From: Psychrobacter proteolyticus
Lineage (GTDB): Bacteria; Pseudomonadota; Gammaproteobacteria; Pseudomonadales; Moraxellaceae
Assembly: GCF_003350005.1 (NCBI RefSeq)
Contig: NZ_QLKS01000001.1
Coordinates: forward strand, 973,946 to 1,037,945
DNA length: 64,000 bases
Direction: 5' to 3'
Shown here: one piece after another, positions 19,504 to 30,000 of the stretch
Layout of the letters: each line of letters begins with the position of its first letter
Numbering within the stretch: position 1 is the stretch's first letter
Notes under the pieces: model-generated
Seen by the model: only the letters and a program-made list of their open reading frames with translations
What the model was told of the DNA's origin: nothing
Database searches by the model: none
Position numbers and translations under genes: made by a program

Positions 19504-19606
19504 CTAGGGCAGGTCATTAATTAGATTATGAGGCTTAAAATGAGAAAAATTGTAGATAAACGAGGAAAAAACTGCCCCAGATACTAATACTTATCAGTCT
19601 ATAGTA

Positions 19607-21256
19607 CTAGCGCGATAATGCATGCGCTTGCTCAATAATATCAAACCCTGCATTAAGCTGCGCACGTGTCGGCGCATGACCACGGCGTAATAGCTCAGAG
19701 AAGGCGACCAACTCTTTATCACGTCCAAGCGTACTTGCTGCACTAGCCCGTGTATCCTCGCCTTCATCATCAAAGTAGTATTCGATATAATCATGCGTAT
19801 CTGGTGTACCAAATAGGATATTGTGCTCTGGTGTCCCGGCATGACCGCTATAGCGTAGGCTCTTGCCGTATTGCATGGTCCAAAAGAACGGTATACGCGC
19901 CTCTAATGAGTCGACACTGTCATCATTTAGGATTGCAGCTGCTGTGACCATGCCATGCTGCAGAGCCACGCGCCAATGCTCAATACGCATGCGACCCATT
20001 TGATTGGTGGCTTTAGCGATATCACCCAGCGCATAGACGCCATCGCGCAGCTGTAGATGCGCATCGACTTGTACACCGTCTGGATCGTTAACTCCGCTCA
20101 ATATCTCTGTACGTGGAGACACGCCAGTACCCAATATCACGATATCGGCGTCAATATGCTCACCACTCGCCAGCGTGACACCGCCTACATCTGAAAAAGC
20201 TTGGTTCTTGTTATCTCCATCCTTGTCCACTTGACGATCAACCTTAGTAATTTCATTGACGGTTGCGTCAAACACAAAGTTAATGCCCTTCTCTTCATGT
20301 AACTTAATTAAGGCGTTACTCACCGTTTCAGAGACAATATTGCCCATCACACGGCTACCTTGCCCAATCACTGTGATAGAAGCTGTCGTACCTGCTTGTG
20401 CTAACGCCGAAGCGGTCTCCATACCGATAAAACCTGTACCAATGATCACCACACGCTGATCATGACTGGCCGCTTTAATTAATTTGGCATCATTCATGCT
20501 GCGTAGCGTATATACGCCATCTATCTCAGCACCTTTGATAGGTGGTAAGTTTGGTTTAGCACCAGTGGCGACAACCAAGAAGTCTGCAGTTTGGCGCTCG
20601 CTGTTGCCATCATTATCCTCTATGACGATGGTCGCCTCATTAGGCAGCACTTCGCTAACCGTTTGGTTGAGGTGTAACTCAATATTGTTGTTATCCGCCC
20701 AGTCAGCACCACCCAATAGCAGCTTATCCTCGTCCATCTTGCCTGCCAAAAATGCTTTGGATAATAAAGGACGATTGTAAGGAGCTTTGTCATCTTTACT
20801 AATCAACGTAATCTTGCCGCCATAACCACCCTGACGCAACTGGTCGGCCGTCATAAATCCTGCACCGCCACCACCAACGATAATAGTATGGGTATCAGTC
20901 AATTTATCATTTTCGACTTGCCCCGTTACCTGAGCTGAGGTATCGACTGTCAAGTTATCACCATCATGAGTCAGCTCATACTGGGTCAAGCCTTTTGTCG
21001 CTATCGGCTCTAATAGTGAGCCATCGCGACTATCAAAAGTTGCATGATGCCAAGGACAAACTACCCGATTGCCACAGCGTAATCCATTACCCAAATCTGC
21101 GCCCGCATGTGGGCATTTGCCATCGAATGCACGGAACTCATCGTCATCGCGAGTGATTAAAATGATACTATCGTCTTCTTGCTTATATGATTTCATGCCA
21201 CCGCTTAGGATATCCGCTTTACTGATAGTGACTGTGTTGATCGTTGCGTCGGTCAT
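19607..21256 (-). CDS. NAD(P)H-dependent FAD oxidoreductase with N-terminal Rieske domain
   Basis: The 549-residue protein fuses a Rieske [2Fe-2S] domain to a ferredoxin-reductase-like flavoprotein. The Rieske ligands are Cys48-x-His50 and Cys67-x2-His70 (KCPHAG...CPWHH). FAD binding is at GGGGAGFMTADQL (about 127-139), NAD(P) binding at IIGTGFIGMETASAL (about 270-284), and the second FAD segment at VYALGDIAK. A reductase C-terminal domain follows. The layout is like that of AIFM3-type proteins and rubredoxin/ferredoxin reductases. The electron acceptor is not evident; no ferredoxin or oxygenase gene is nearby. It is a single gene with its own terminator. Confidence 0.9.
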   Translation of the reverse strand: MTDATINTVTISKADILSGGMKSYKQEDDSIILITRDDDEFRAFDGKCPHAGADLGNGLRCGNRVVCPWHHATFDSRDGSLLEPIATKGLTQYELTHDGDNLTVDTSAQVTGQVENDKLTDTHTIIVGGGGAGFMTADQLRQGGYGGKITLISKDDKAPYNRPLLSKAFLAGKMDEDKLLLGGADWADNNNIELHLNQTVSEVLPNEATIVIEDNDGNSERQTADFLVVATGAKPNLPPIKGAEIDGVYTLRSMNDAKLIKAASHDQRVVIIGTGFIGMETASALAQAGTTASITVIGQGSRVMGNIVSETVSNALIKLHEEKGINFVFDATVNEITKVDRQVDKDGDNKNQAFSDVGGVTLASGEHIDADIVILGTGVSPRTEILSGVNDPDGVQVDAHLQLRDGVYALGDIAKATNQMGRMRIEHWRVALQHGMVTAAAILNDDSVDSLEARIPFFWTMQYGKSLRYSGHAGTPEHNILFGTPDTHDYIEYYFDDEGEDTRASAASTLGRDKELVAFSELLRRGHAPTRAQLNAGFDIIEQAHALSR

Positions 21257-21502
21257 AATGCTTCCTTAACAGTTATAATGATGTCTAATGACAGCAGGTT
21301 GAAAATGACCGTAACCAACCAGACAAATTCAACTTATCCTATTATTTTTAATATGCGATGCATTGATAGTAGCAAGAGCGCCTCGCACACGATGTTTTTT
21401 TGTATGTTTGCTGCGTTGCAAAACGTAATTATGTAACTTTGTTTTCCGCACTCTTTTTACTTCTCATCATTATTATTAATAAACAAAATAAAAGACGACC
21501 TT

Positions 21503-22813
21503 ATGACTTCTCAAGACAACCAAAACGATATAACTACTACTGCTCAAGACAGTTTAGATAGCCAAGCTGCTACTATAGATCCAACAGCTAATGATCAAAA
21601 CGTCAATGAACAAACAGCCAGTGAGAAAACAGCCAGTGAGAAAATTGACCTAGCTCATATTGATATCGCCGCCCTTACTGACACTGCAAATTTGCCACAG
21701 CCAAGTTTGCAGCCGATACAGCAAGCGACTTACAAGGCTAATGCGACTGATTTTATCGTTAATGAGCTATTACCGTTAGACTTCACTGGTGAAGGTGAGC
21801 ATTTATGGTTACACATCGAAAAATCAGGTATGAATACCGCTTATCTGGCAAAATTGTTGTCAGAGTGGGCAGACATTCCGTTACGTGATGTCGGCTACTC
21901 AGGGTTGAAAGATCGTCATGCATTGACGACCCAGTGGTTTAGTTTGCGCATACCAAAAAAACAATTGCCGCCTACTGAATTTGCACCAGTAGACATTGGA
22001 GAAAACGAGACTGTCACTATCCTTGCGCAGCACTGGCACAATAAAAAACTCAATCGCGGTACGCACCGTGCCAATCAGTTTGTTATTACTTTACGTGATA
22101 TTCAGTTTGCGAGCGCTAGTGACGGAAATAACGTATCACCCGAGCAACTACTACCTGCAAAAGAGGTCGTCGAGCAGCATCTAACGCGCATTGGTAGAAA
22201 CGGCGTACCCAATTATTTTGGTCCCCAGCGTTTTGGGCGTCAAGGTAATAACGTCAGAGAGGCTTTATCACTGTTTGCTCGTCCACCGCGAGAGCCTCGC
22301 CCGCAACCAAAAAAGAGCAAACGCAAAGGTGCCCCGCGCGAGCAAAATACGATGGAATTGTCTGCTGCACGTAGCTTGATATTTAATGAGATATTGGCAG
22401 CGCGAGTGCGTAATGGCAGCTGGAACACTGGCCTAGCAGGTGAAGTGTTTAATTTAGATGGTTCAGGATCGATATTCACTAGTGAGACACTAGATGATAC
22501 GTTGCATGCTCGTATTGACAGTGGCGATATTCATCCAACTGCTGTGCTATGGGGCACGGGTAACGATAAAGTCACCGGTAGCGCTGCAGATTTAGAGACC
22601 GAGGTAGTACAACACAGCCCCCTACTCATGCAACTAGCAACTGGATTAGAGCAGCGCGATATTAAGGCGCAAAGACGAGCGCTACGTCTACCGCTTGAGG
22701 CGTTAAGCTGGGAATGGTCGGACGATCAGACGCTGGTGTTAAACTTTACTTTAACTACAGGTAGCTTTGCCACAAGTGTGCTCGCAAGCTTAGTTCAGCA
22801 GCTGGAATCGTAA
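21503..22813 (+). CDS. truD: tRNA pseudouridine synthase D
   Basis: TruD makes pseudouridine 13 in tRNA-Glu. The catalytic motif GYSGLKDRHALT places the nucleophile at Asp137, and FGPQRFGRQGNN is the second signature. At 436 residues it is longer than E. coli TruD (349). The first 70 residues are polar, Gln/Thr/Ala-rich and contain a tandem TASEK repeat, and a loop near 258-280 is Lys/Pro/Arg-rich. The start is the first good ATG; a later start is possible, since family similarity begins near residue 75. Confidence 0.93.
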   Translation: MTSQDNQNDITTTAQDSLDSQAATIDPTANDQNVNEQTASEKTASEKIDLAHIDIAALTDTANLPQPSLQPIQQATYKANATDFIVNELLPLDFTGEGEHLWLHIEKSGMNTAYLAKLLSEWADIPLRDVGYSGLKDRHALTTQWFSLRIPKKQLPPTEFAPVDIGENETVTILAQHWHNKKLNRGTHRANQFVITLRDIQFASASDGNNVSPEQLLPAKEVVEQHLTRIGRNGVPNYFGPQRFGRQGNNVREALSLFARPPREPRPQPKKSKRKGAPREQNTMELSAARSLIFNEILAARVRNGSWNTGLAGEVFNLDGSGSIFTSETLDDTLHARIDSGDIHPTAVLWGTGNDKVTGSAADLETEVVQHSPLLMQLATGLEQRDIKAQRRALRLPLEALSWEWSDDQTLVLNFTLTTGSFATSVLASLVQQLES

Positions 22814-22869
22814 TTGGGTTTTATAGCAAGAAAAGAATATAGCCACTGCTTGGACAGTAGTGGCTGCTA

Positions 22870-24324
22870 TCAACTTCTATAGAGCGAATGCGCACAGTCA
22901 TCTTGTTCAGCAAACATTTTGTTAGCACTCACCACCTGATTGCGACCGCGGTGCTTGGCTTCATACAAGGCTTTATCTGCAGTACTGATCAAACGTTGGC
23001 AAATATCACTAGGCATTTTTTGCATTGACGATAGATGACTTTCAGCGCGATAAGCAACGATAGGCTTAATAATAGGTAATGACCCTGATTCAGACACTGC
23101 TCTTTCTTTCAAAATAGTTTTGTATTTTTGGGCAATACAAGCTCTTTCCTCATAAGTTAAGGTATACAAACCAAAGCTTGCCGTCACATTAAAGTCAATC
23201 ACTCCCTCAACGTTGATGACTTGTTCAGCAATGCTTGAGCGTAGTTGCTCAGCAATCACCATAGCACTGTCGTGTTTAGTATTGGGTAGTACAATCAAAA
23301 ATTCCTCACCACCATAACGAGTGATGATCGTTTCATCCGAAAACGATTGTGCGAGCGTCTGTGATATTTCAACCAAAACTTGATCGCCCATTTCGTGACC
23401 GTAGTTATCATTAATACTTTTGAACCAGTCCAAATCCAACAATATGATGCTCAGGTCTTGGTTTTCTTTTATTTGTGACAAGGCATACTTCATTTTTTTG
23501 AGACCGTAACGGCGATTCTTTAATTGAGTAAGCTCATCTTGATTGGCATGTCTGATGGTTTCTTGCCGACTGTCATCTAAAATTAAAAGCAACGCACGAA
23601 ACATATAGACAATAAAAATTGCTTTAGGTAACGCTAAAAACAAATGGGTTGACCGCCAAAAAAATGCAGATGAACGCTGTACCTCGTTAATATCATCCCA
23701 ATTTAGTACATTGTTTTCAAAGGCCAAAGCACTCACCATATTTTCAGCAGCTATTATCTCGTTATAAGTTAGATAATTTTGCCCATCAAGCATCGGATGA
23801 ATAATTGTCAATTGGCGCAAATTCGGTAGACTGACACCAAAATAAGGCAACATAATAGCCAGTAACATAAGGATCAACTGCAACCAAAACATGCGCCAAG
23901 CGTTGCGCCGTTTAATTAGCATCATTCCCAACATCGCACCGCCCACCACCGAGACTCCAGCAAACAAACTGCTATAGCCTATCATCACAATAACAGTGGC
24001 AATATAAAGCGTATAAATCGTAATTAGGACTATTTGCCATTTGTCCAAGGCCTCATTACTCTTAGAATGAAACAAACATTTGACCATGCATAAAAAAAAC
24101 AAGCCCACTACGCTGACACCTAACCATAACGGGTATAGATAATGCATATTTATATAATTATAAAGGACATCTTGTTGCCACCACACAAAAAAGCACCATA
24201 ACCAGTGCAATGCCACTTCCATCACGATGAATAGTGCCATCAGTGATGTTCTATCAGCAGCTTGCCACTCAAAGATCATTTGAGAGAGCTTTTTGTATCC
24301 TAGATTAGAGATTGATACAGCCAT
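22870..24324 (-). CDS. Membrane-bound diguanylate cyclase (GGDEF)
   Basis: This 484-residue protein should make cyclic di-GMP. The N-terminal half holds five or six membrane helices (about 28-50, 63-85, 97-118, 120-137, 145-165) and then an outward region (about 170-225). A last helix (about 226-250) precedes the GGDEF domain (about 262-470), which has the intact active-site GGEEF at 338-342 and LDLDWFKSINDNYGHEMGD. I see no RxxD inhibitory site before it. Between TASFGLY (381-387) and LISTADKALYEAKHRGRN (445-462) there is an insertion of about 55 residues. The sensory input is unknown. Confidence 0.93.
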   Translation of the reverse strand: MAVSISNLGYKKLSQMIFEWQAADRTSLMALFIVMEVALHWLWCFFVWWQQDVLYNYINMHYLYPLWLGVSVVGLFFLCMVKCLFHSKSNEALDKWQIVLITIYTLYIATVIVMIGYSSLFAGVSVVGGAMLGMMLIKRRNAWRMFWLQLILMLLAIMLPYFGVSLPNLRQLTIIHPMLDGQNYLTYNEIIAAENMVSALAFENNVLNWDDINEVQRSSAFFWRSTHLFLALPKAIFIVYMFRALLLILDDSRQETIRHANQDELTQLKNRRYGLKKMKYALSQIKENQDLSIILLDLDWFKSINDNYGHEMGDQVLVEISQTLAQSFSDETIITRYGGEEFLIVLPNTKHDSAMVIAEQLRSSIAEQVINVEGVIDFNVTASFGLYTLTYEERACIAQKYKTILKERAVSESGSLPIIKPIVAYRAESHLSSMQKMPSDICQRLISTADKALYEAKHRGRNQVVSANKMFAEQDDCAHSLYRS

Positions 24325-24577
24325 AGAAGGATTACCGCAAAAAATGTAAATGCATTAAGTATAAAGACATTAAAGTCAACTCAAAAAAATAGACTATTTA
24401 GTGCAAATAGTTATAGTCATCCTAAGTGTTACAAGTTCTGCTCTTATTATCAATCTGATTTGCACATTTATTTATTAATACTTGTCTTATGAATGCACTA
24501 ACATTTTTCTATAAACATCAATTACTGCTAATCAATCCAAATAGATGCCAGATAAACGCAACTAGCAACGAGAATAA

Positions 24578-25486
24578 TTACAGGGAAGAGACAAATTTAT
24601 CAAATTTTGACCCTATTTCAAAAGACTCCCAAACCCCTTGCTGATCATCATTTAAAGTAGGAACATCGCCCAAACGTCGCCAAGGCATGTTACTACCATG
24701 AAAATCACTACCAATAGATGCCGCAAGACTATGCTCAGTAATGCTACGATCAACCATTCTGCGGGTACTAATCGGCTCACTATTGGCTGGGAGTTCACAA
24801 GCATCTCCGCCAAGCTGCGCAAACTCTTCGATTAATTTACGCACGCGTGTCGCTGATAGTTGATATCGCGTAGGATGCGCAAGCACGGCCTTGCCGCCAC
24901 AGGCATGAATCAATTCAATACCATGCTGCATCGTCAACGCCTCGATTGATACATAGGCAGGTTTATTATCCGCTAAGTATTTATCAAAGGCCTTTTGAAC
25001 GGTTTTGACTTCACCTCGCTCAAACAACACCTGTCCAATATGAGCACGTCCGACTGCTTGTGGATTACCGCCTGCTTTATCGAGCACTGCTTGCCATAGC
25101 TCATCATAATTAATATCTAATAATTCACTCAATTTTTCAGCGATACGCTGACCACGAGTGGCTCGACTGTCTTGCAGTTGCTGTAGCGTTGCGTGCATTT
25201 TTTCGCGATCAGTAAAGTCTAGTCCAAGTACATGAATGATTTTATTGGTGGATTTATTCTTTCCGTAACCACCGCTTAACGTATGCTCACAACTGATTTC
25301 AACACCATTAATAATCTGCATATCGCAGGCACTAGCAGCGACCCTTGCCTCGTCAATCCCTGCCAGCGTGTCATGGTCAGTCAATGCCAATACGTTGATG
25401 CCCGCTGCATGGGCACGTTGTATGACCTCGGTCGGTGCATAGGTACCATCTGAACAAGTACTATGGCAATGTAAGTCAATTTTCAT
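24578..25486 (-). CDS. rnm: PHP-domain phosphoesterase (Rnm/TrpH, YciV family)
   Basis: A 302-residue PHP-domain enzyme of the RNase AM / nucleoside 3',5'-bisphosphate phosphatase family. The metal-binding motifs are HCHSTCSDG (6-14), LTDHDTLAGI (35-44), GVEISC and the C-terminal IGSDFHG. In E. coli the enzyme (YciV/TrpH) trims 5' ends of RNAs, including 5S and 23S rRNA, and hydrolyses pAp-type nucleotides. It diverges from yciB, with which it is commonly clustered. The 250 bp upstream of the GGDEF start, 3' of this gene, contain nothing I recognise. Confidence 0.92.
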   Translation of the reverse strand: MKIDLHCHSTCSDGTYAPTEVIQRAHAAGINVLALTDHDTLAGIDEARVAASACDMQIINGVEISCEHTLSGGYGKNKSTNKIIHVLGLDFTDREKMHATLQQLQDSRATRGQRIAEKLSELLDINYDELWQAVLDKAGGNPQAVGRAHIGQVLFERGEVKTVQKAFDKYLADNKPAYVSIEALTMQHGIELIHACGGKAVLAHPTRYQLSATRVRKLIEEFAQLGGDACELPANSEPISTRRMVDRSITEHSLAASIGSDFHGSNMPWRRLGDVPTLNDDQQGVWESFEIGSKFDKFVSSL

Positions 25487-25777
25487 AAGCTGAGCCTTAA
25501 AGTGTTAAATAAAATAAAAGTAGAATAAAAGTTAGGTAGCAGACAGTCATTGTTACGACTATGAGTATTGTGATTTGTCTTGCTCATTCTGTAGATTTAG
25601 CCGTTATCGGTGCTGTATTCGTGTTTATATTTGGCCAGTGGCATGGTCATCAGCCGCAATAAGAAAGTATTACTCTGTAGGTTGCGTATATCGCATGATT
25701 ATCGTGTTGATTGCTTTTTTTTGGTGCGGTAGACGTGTAAACTACCCCATACGTTTTTGTTGGATATACCCTTTGCT

Positions 25778-26329
25778 ATGAAAGCATTATTAGACTTTAT
25801 TCCCTTAATTGCCTTTTTTATCGCGGCGCGTTATAACGGTATTTTAGCAGCGGCAGGGGCTTTGCTCGTCGCCACTATTATCGTTTACGCCATTCATTTT
25901 ATTCGTCAAAAAGGTAAGTTTGATAAGCAGCAATGGGTTGTCTTATTATTAACGATTTTATTCTGCGGCGGCACATTACTGCTGCGTGATGATATTTATT
26001 TGCGTTGGAAATCGCCCATTATCAATGGTATTTTTGCATTGACGCTATTCGTCAGTGCCGCTATTAATAAGCCATTGATGCAGCTTGCTATGAAAGAGGT
26101 ATTTACCCTGACGCTTAGCGGCTGGAAAAAGCTGACCGTTGCTTGGGCATTGTTTTTTGCCCTAATGGCTGTACTACATTATATCACAGCGTTCACAATG
26201 TCAGATGAAGCATGGATCAACTTTAAGACCTATGGCTGGATTCCGATTATGCTGGTGTTTGTCGTGGCTCAATTTGCTGTACTAAAAAAGCACCTCAACC
26301 CTGCGCTGACGGACAAAGCCACTAAATAG
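25778..26329 (+). CDS. yciB: YciB / intracellular septation protein A family membrane protein
   Basis: A membrane protein of 183 codons with about five helices, matching the YciB/IspZ family (MKALLDFIPLIAFFIAARYNGILAA, and a C-terminal KTYGWIPIMLVFVVAQF). The family takes part in cell-envelope integrity and interacts with division and elongation proteins in E. coli. The frame can be opened at a TTG at 25757, but the ATG at 25778 fits the family start. It leads a plus-strand run with yciI and a small membrane protein. Confidence 0.93.
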   Translation: MKALLDFIPLIAFFIAARYNGILAAAGALLVATIIVYAIHFIRQKGKFDKQQWVVLLLTILFCGGTLLLRDDIYLRWKSPIINGIFALTLFVSAAINKPLMQLAMKEVFTLTLSGWKKLTVAWALFFALMAVLHYITAFTMSDEAWINFKTYGWIPIMLVFVVAQFAVLKKHLNPALTDKATK

Positions 26330-26433
26330 TTTCTGTTGCCTTGTCGTAGCAGCAATCACTTTGTCGTTATGACGTTTATACTAAGCCCATATAAGCTCAT
26401 CACTATTTTTTTATTATTCACTAAGGAAGTCTC

Positions 26434-26760
26434 ATGTCTTTATTTGCCATCATTGGTCATGACGTGGCTAATAGCAGTGCACAACGTCTGATCACTCGTA
26501 CTGAACATATTGAACGCCTAAAAGCATTGCACCAAGAGGGACGCCTCGTTATCGCAGGTCCAACGCCTATCGAACATGGCAAAAGTGATATGTCAGGCAG
26601 CTTAATCATTGCGGATTTTGACTCTATCGAAGCGGCTCAGGCTTGGGCAAACGATGAGCCTTACTTACGTGATGGCGTGTATAGTCATGTCGATATCAAA
26701 CCATTTGTGCAAGCATTGCCAGCACCAACTGATAGCAACAATCAAGTAGCTGCATCGTGA
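26434..26760 (+). CDS. yciI: YciI-like protein
   Basis: A 108-residue alpha/beta-barrel ferredoxin-like protein with the family His-Asp pair (IGHDVANS) and the YLRDGVYSHVDIKPF signature. The biochemical role is uncertain; the fold is shared with enzymes such as muconolactone isomerase. A clear ribosome site (AAGGAAG) precedes the ATG. Its stop overlaps the GTG start of the next gene (GTGA), so the two are translationally coupled. Linkage with yciB is common in gammaproteobacteria. Confidence 0.93.
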   Translation: MSLFAIIGHDVANSSAQRLITRTEHIERLKALHQEGRLVIAGPTPIEHGKSDMSGSLIIADFDSIEAAQAWANDEPYLRDGVYSHVDIKPFVQALPAPTDSNNQVAAS

Positions 26761-27206
26761 TCCAGAGAGTCTCTTTTTCACATGCCTGCTTCTACAAAAA
26801 TGCCCTGATTGGTCTCATGTTAGCGACAGCCGTTTCAGCACAGGCTGCACCCGCTGCGTCCATAACACCTGCTGTCGAGGCAACCGATCCGACAGCAATG
26901 ATGCCGTTGACTGGCCCAGTAGCGGCGCGCGCTTTGCCAACGAAAAACTCAGCGCTAGATATCAATGATACCTTGGCGGCACAGTTACAACCATCTACTA
27001 AAGCATTGTCAGCTGCCAATCAAGAGCTGCTTAGCCGTAATGCGCAACTGCAGCGCCAAGTGAACGATTTACAGACTCAAGTAAATGTCTTGGTCTACGA
27101 AAGTAAAGGACAGTTGTTTCTATACGGTGCGTTTACCGTTTTGCTCAGCTTGTTAGTCGGTATTTTTGTCTCGTGGTTAGTATTTGTCCGTCGTGAGCGC
27201 TGGTAG
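26757..27206 (+). CDS. Exported, C-terminally anchored coiled-coil protein, unknown
   Basis: A 149-residue protein starting with GTG inside the yciI stop (GTGA overlap). It has a signal peptide ending near residue 30 (SAQA|AP), an Ala/Pro/Thr-rich stretch, a coiled-coil segment (about 84-112: AANQELLSRNAQLQRQVNDL) and a C-terminal membrane helix with a basic tail (about 121-149, VRRERW). The topology would place the coil in the periplasm. I recognise no named family. The yciB-yciI-this-mnmC order suggests a conserved Moraxellaceae cluster. Confidence 0.75.
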   Translation: MIQRVSFSHACFYKNALIGLMLATAVSAQAAPAASITPAVEATDPTAMMPLTGPVAARALPTKNSALDINDTLAAQLQPSTKALSAANQELLSRNAQLQRQVNDLQTQVNVLVYESKGQLFLYGAFTVLLSLLVGIFVSWLVFVRRERW

Positions 27207-27330
27207 CATATGCTGTGCTCGCACTGACTTGCATTACTCTACTTCGCTGCGTCTGACCAAATGTCGATATCATTGATCCGTCACAATTGATCGTTGAGCT
27301 ACCGTTACTGATATTTCTAAGAAGTGCCTC

Positions 27331-29382
27331 ATGTCTACCGCTAACCATCAAAACCCTGAACATTTAAACGTTATCACACCTGCCAAGATTGACTGGCAAA
27401 CGGATGATACTGGCAATATGGTGCCAGTATCAGGTGAGTTTGGGGATGTTTACTTTTCTCATGCGGATGGTTTGGCAGAGACGCGTCACGTGTTTCTAGA
27501 GCACAATCAGTTACCAGAACGTTTAGCACACCTTGCACCAAAGCAATGCTTTACGATTGCTGAGCTAGGCTTTGGAACTGGGCTTAATCTACTAGCAACG
27601 TGGCAATTGTGGCGACAACTACGTGAAACCAATCCTCAATTAGCAACGGCTCGGCTGCACTTTATTACTACTGAAAAATTCCCCATACCACTAGCAGATT
27701 TGACGCAGATACTTGCGCTATGGGGTGAGCGCGCGCCTGAGCTAATGGCATTTATTAAGCCACTTTTGGCTGCATATCCGCCGCTGATTTCAGGCTGTCA
27801 TCGTTTAAGTTTTTCTCATGATAACTTAACTGTCGATATGTGGCTTGGTGATGCAGCAGAAAGTCTAAGTAAACTGGTATTAGACCACTCTAACCAGCAT
27901 ACGCCTTATATTGATGCTTGGTTTTTAGATGGTTTTGCGCCTTCTTGTAACAGTACCTTGTGGGCTGACAGTATCTTTGCACAAATGCAGCGCCTATCCC
28001 ACCCTCATACGACTGCCGCTACTTATAGCTGTGCAGGTATCGTCAAGCGTGGACTAAAACAACATGGCTTTCAAATTAAAAAAGTCAGAGGTTTTGGTCG
28101 AAAGCGAGAAATGCTAACGGCCATTATGACCAATGCGGAAAGTAGTGACCTTACTGACGATAACAACAGTCACAATGCGAAGAAGGAAAAGACTTACAGC
28201 ACATTCGATAATACTGTCGTCATTGGTGCAGGCGTCTCAGGGTTGCTCACAGCTTGGTCGCTTGCCAGTCGCGGTATTACCGTCATCTTATTAGATAAAT
28301 CAGCGCCCTTGGCAGGTGCATCGGGCAATCCTAGAGCGTTACTTGCGCCCAAAATGACGCCGATTCACCATGTCGATGAGCATCTGCATACCATCGGCTA
28401 TCTCCATAGCAGCAGGCTATATCGAGACCTTAATCAAACAGCCGTACAGCTTAATACAGAACCAGTACTTGAACTGACTGGCGCCCTTGATTTACTTATA
28501 AAAGCCAATATCGGTACGGAACAAATTGCCAACTATCCTGATGAGATGGCGACCACTCTATCGCATGAGCAAGCACAGATTACTAGTGGCCTAAAAGACC
28601 AGGACTTATCAGAGAACTTATACTTACCTCAGTCTGGTCTGGTCAATCCAAAAGCACTAAAAGACATCATACTGACTCATCCGCTCATTCACTTCCAGCA
28701 GTTAGAAGTGACTAAAATCAACGAGACTGAGCAGCAAGTTCGTATCGAAGGTATTGATGAAAACCTTAACACTGTCACTATGACTGTTGATAATATCGTC
28801 ATTTGCGCGGCTTTTGAGAGTCATCAATTGGATGAGCGTGTTTTTGATTGCCGTAAAATTCGTGGGCAGTTGTCTTGGTTTACGCCTACGGTTGAGCAAC
28901 TTGCAAAACTGCCTAAAATACCGCTTAAATATAGTGGTTACTGCGCGCTATTCAACGCACAGACTGGAGATGACGAGTTAAATACAGTCGTCGCTGACAA
29001 GCCCTATTTATTGCTTGGCGCGAGTTTTATCCGCAATGACACAATTACTGATATACGTGACGAGGAACATCATATTAGCCGTGATAAGCTCATCACTGCC
29101 ATTCCTGAGATGGCATCTGTCATTCCGGCAGATACGAGTCTATGGCAAGGCCGAGCCGGCATTCGCACCCAAACACCTGATTACCACCCTATCGTTGGAC
29201 AATTGGCAAATAGTCAGCGGATATGGACAATGAGTGCGATGGGCGCAAAAGGTTATGCATTAGCACCTATTTGTGCTGAAGCATTAGCAGATATGATGCT
29301 AGGATCGTTTGCACCACTGTCAGAGACGATGCTCGCACGCTTATCACCCAATCGTACACGTTTACAGACGCCGCTTATTTAA
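27331..29382 (+). CDS. mnmC: Bifunctional tRNA mnm5s2U34 biosynthesis protein MnmC
   Basis: MnmC completes 5-methylaminomethyl-2-thiouridine at the tRNA wobble position. The N-terminal methyltransferase domain (about 1-260) has [19 protein letters not shown] and [17 protein letters not shown]. The C-terminal FAD oxidase domain (about 288-683) has the dinucleotide-binding [19 protein letters not shown] and the segment [14 protein letters not shown]. At 683 residues it is close to E. coli MnmC (668). A polar linker (about 268-287) joins the domains. It is a single plus-strand gene with its own upstream region. Confidence 0.96.
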   Translation: MSTANHQNPEHLNVITPAKIDWQTDDTGNMVPVSGEFGDVYFSHADGLAETRHVFLEHNQLPERLAHLAPKQCFTIAELGFGTGLNLLATWQLWRQLRETNPQLATARLHFITTEKFPIPLADLTQILALWGERAPELMAFIKPLLAAYPPLISGCHRLSFSHDNLTVDMWLGDAAESLSKLVLDHSNQHTPYIDAWFLDGFAPSCNSTLWADSIFAQMQRLSHPHTTAATYSCAGIVKRGLKQHGFQIKKVRGFGRKREMLTAIMTNAESSDLTDDNNSHNAKKEKTYSTFDNTVVIGAGVSGLLTAWSLASRGITVILLDKSAPLAGASGNPRALLAPKMTPIHHVDEHLHTIGYLHSSRLYRDLNQTAVQLNTEPVLELTGALDLLIKANIGTEQIANYPDEMATTLSHEQAQITSGLKDQDLSENLYLPQSGLVNPKALKDIILTHPLIHFQQLEVTKINETEQQVRIEGIDENLNTVTMTVDNIVICAAFESHQLDERVFDCRKIRGQLSWFTPTVEQLAKLPKIPLKYSGYCALFNAQTGDDELNTVVADKPYLLLGASFIRNDTITDIRDEEHHISRDKLITAIPEMASVIPADTSLWQGRAGIRTQTPDYHPIVGQLANSQRIWTMSAMGAKGYALAPICAEALADMMLGSFAPLSETMLARLSPNRTRLQTPLI

Positions 29383-29483
29383 GAATAAATGGCTCTTGTG
29401 TAAATAACAGCAATGATTCCCATAGTTCATACTGTCTTATGATATCTTAATTTGATGTCGACTCTAATAATGAGATATACCCC

Positions 29484-29918
29484 ATGAGCTATCACCAAAC
29501 CACCCTTACTCTACCCGCCTATGCGCGCGGCATTCATATCATTACCCCGAAGGTTGAAAAAGCGATTTCTCAGCTGCTACCTCACTCTGCCAAGGTAGGG
29601 TTGGTTCATCTGTTTTTGCTGCATACGTCAGCCAGTCTTGCAATCAATGAAAATGCTGATCCAGATGTCAGACTAGATACAGAGGATTGGCTTAATAAAA
29701 TCGCACCAGAAGATCAGCCAGAGTATCGCCATACCTTAGAAGGATCAGACGACTTGCCAGCGCATCTCAAAAGCATGATGCTTGGGGTAAGCTTGACTAT
29801 ACCGCTTGTCGATGGTGAGTTAGGACTGGGTACGTGGCAAGGGATTTATTTATGTGAGCATAGAAACCTGCAAGAATATGGTGGACAGCGTAAGCTGGTG
29901 ATTACGGTAAATACGTAA
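29484..29918 (+). CDS. yjbQ: YjbQ / UPF0047 family protein
   Basis: This 144-residue protein of the UPF0047 family (secondary thiamine-phosphate synthase type) has the conserved features FLLHTSASLAINENADPDVRLD, HTLEGSDDLPAHLKSMMLG and LGTWQGIYLCEHRN. Family members have weak thiamin-phosphate synthase activity, and the real role is unsettled. It follows mnmC by about 100 bp on the same strand. Confidence 0.94.
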   Translation: MSYHQTTLTLPAYARGIHIITPKVEKAISQLLPHSAKVGLVHLFLLHTSASLAINENADPDVRLDTEDWLNKIAPEDQPEYRHTLEGSDDLPAHLKSMMLGVSLTIPLVDGELGLGTWQGIYLCEHRNLQEYGGQRKLVITVNT

Positions 29919-30000
29919 TAATATACTGTCAATAAATAGCAGGTTGACCCTTGCAAATTGCTACATCTACGTAGAGCGCTATTAACGGATAAAGCTGATT

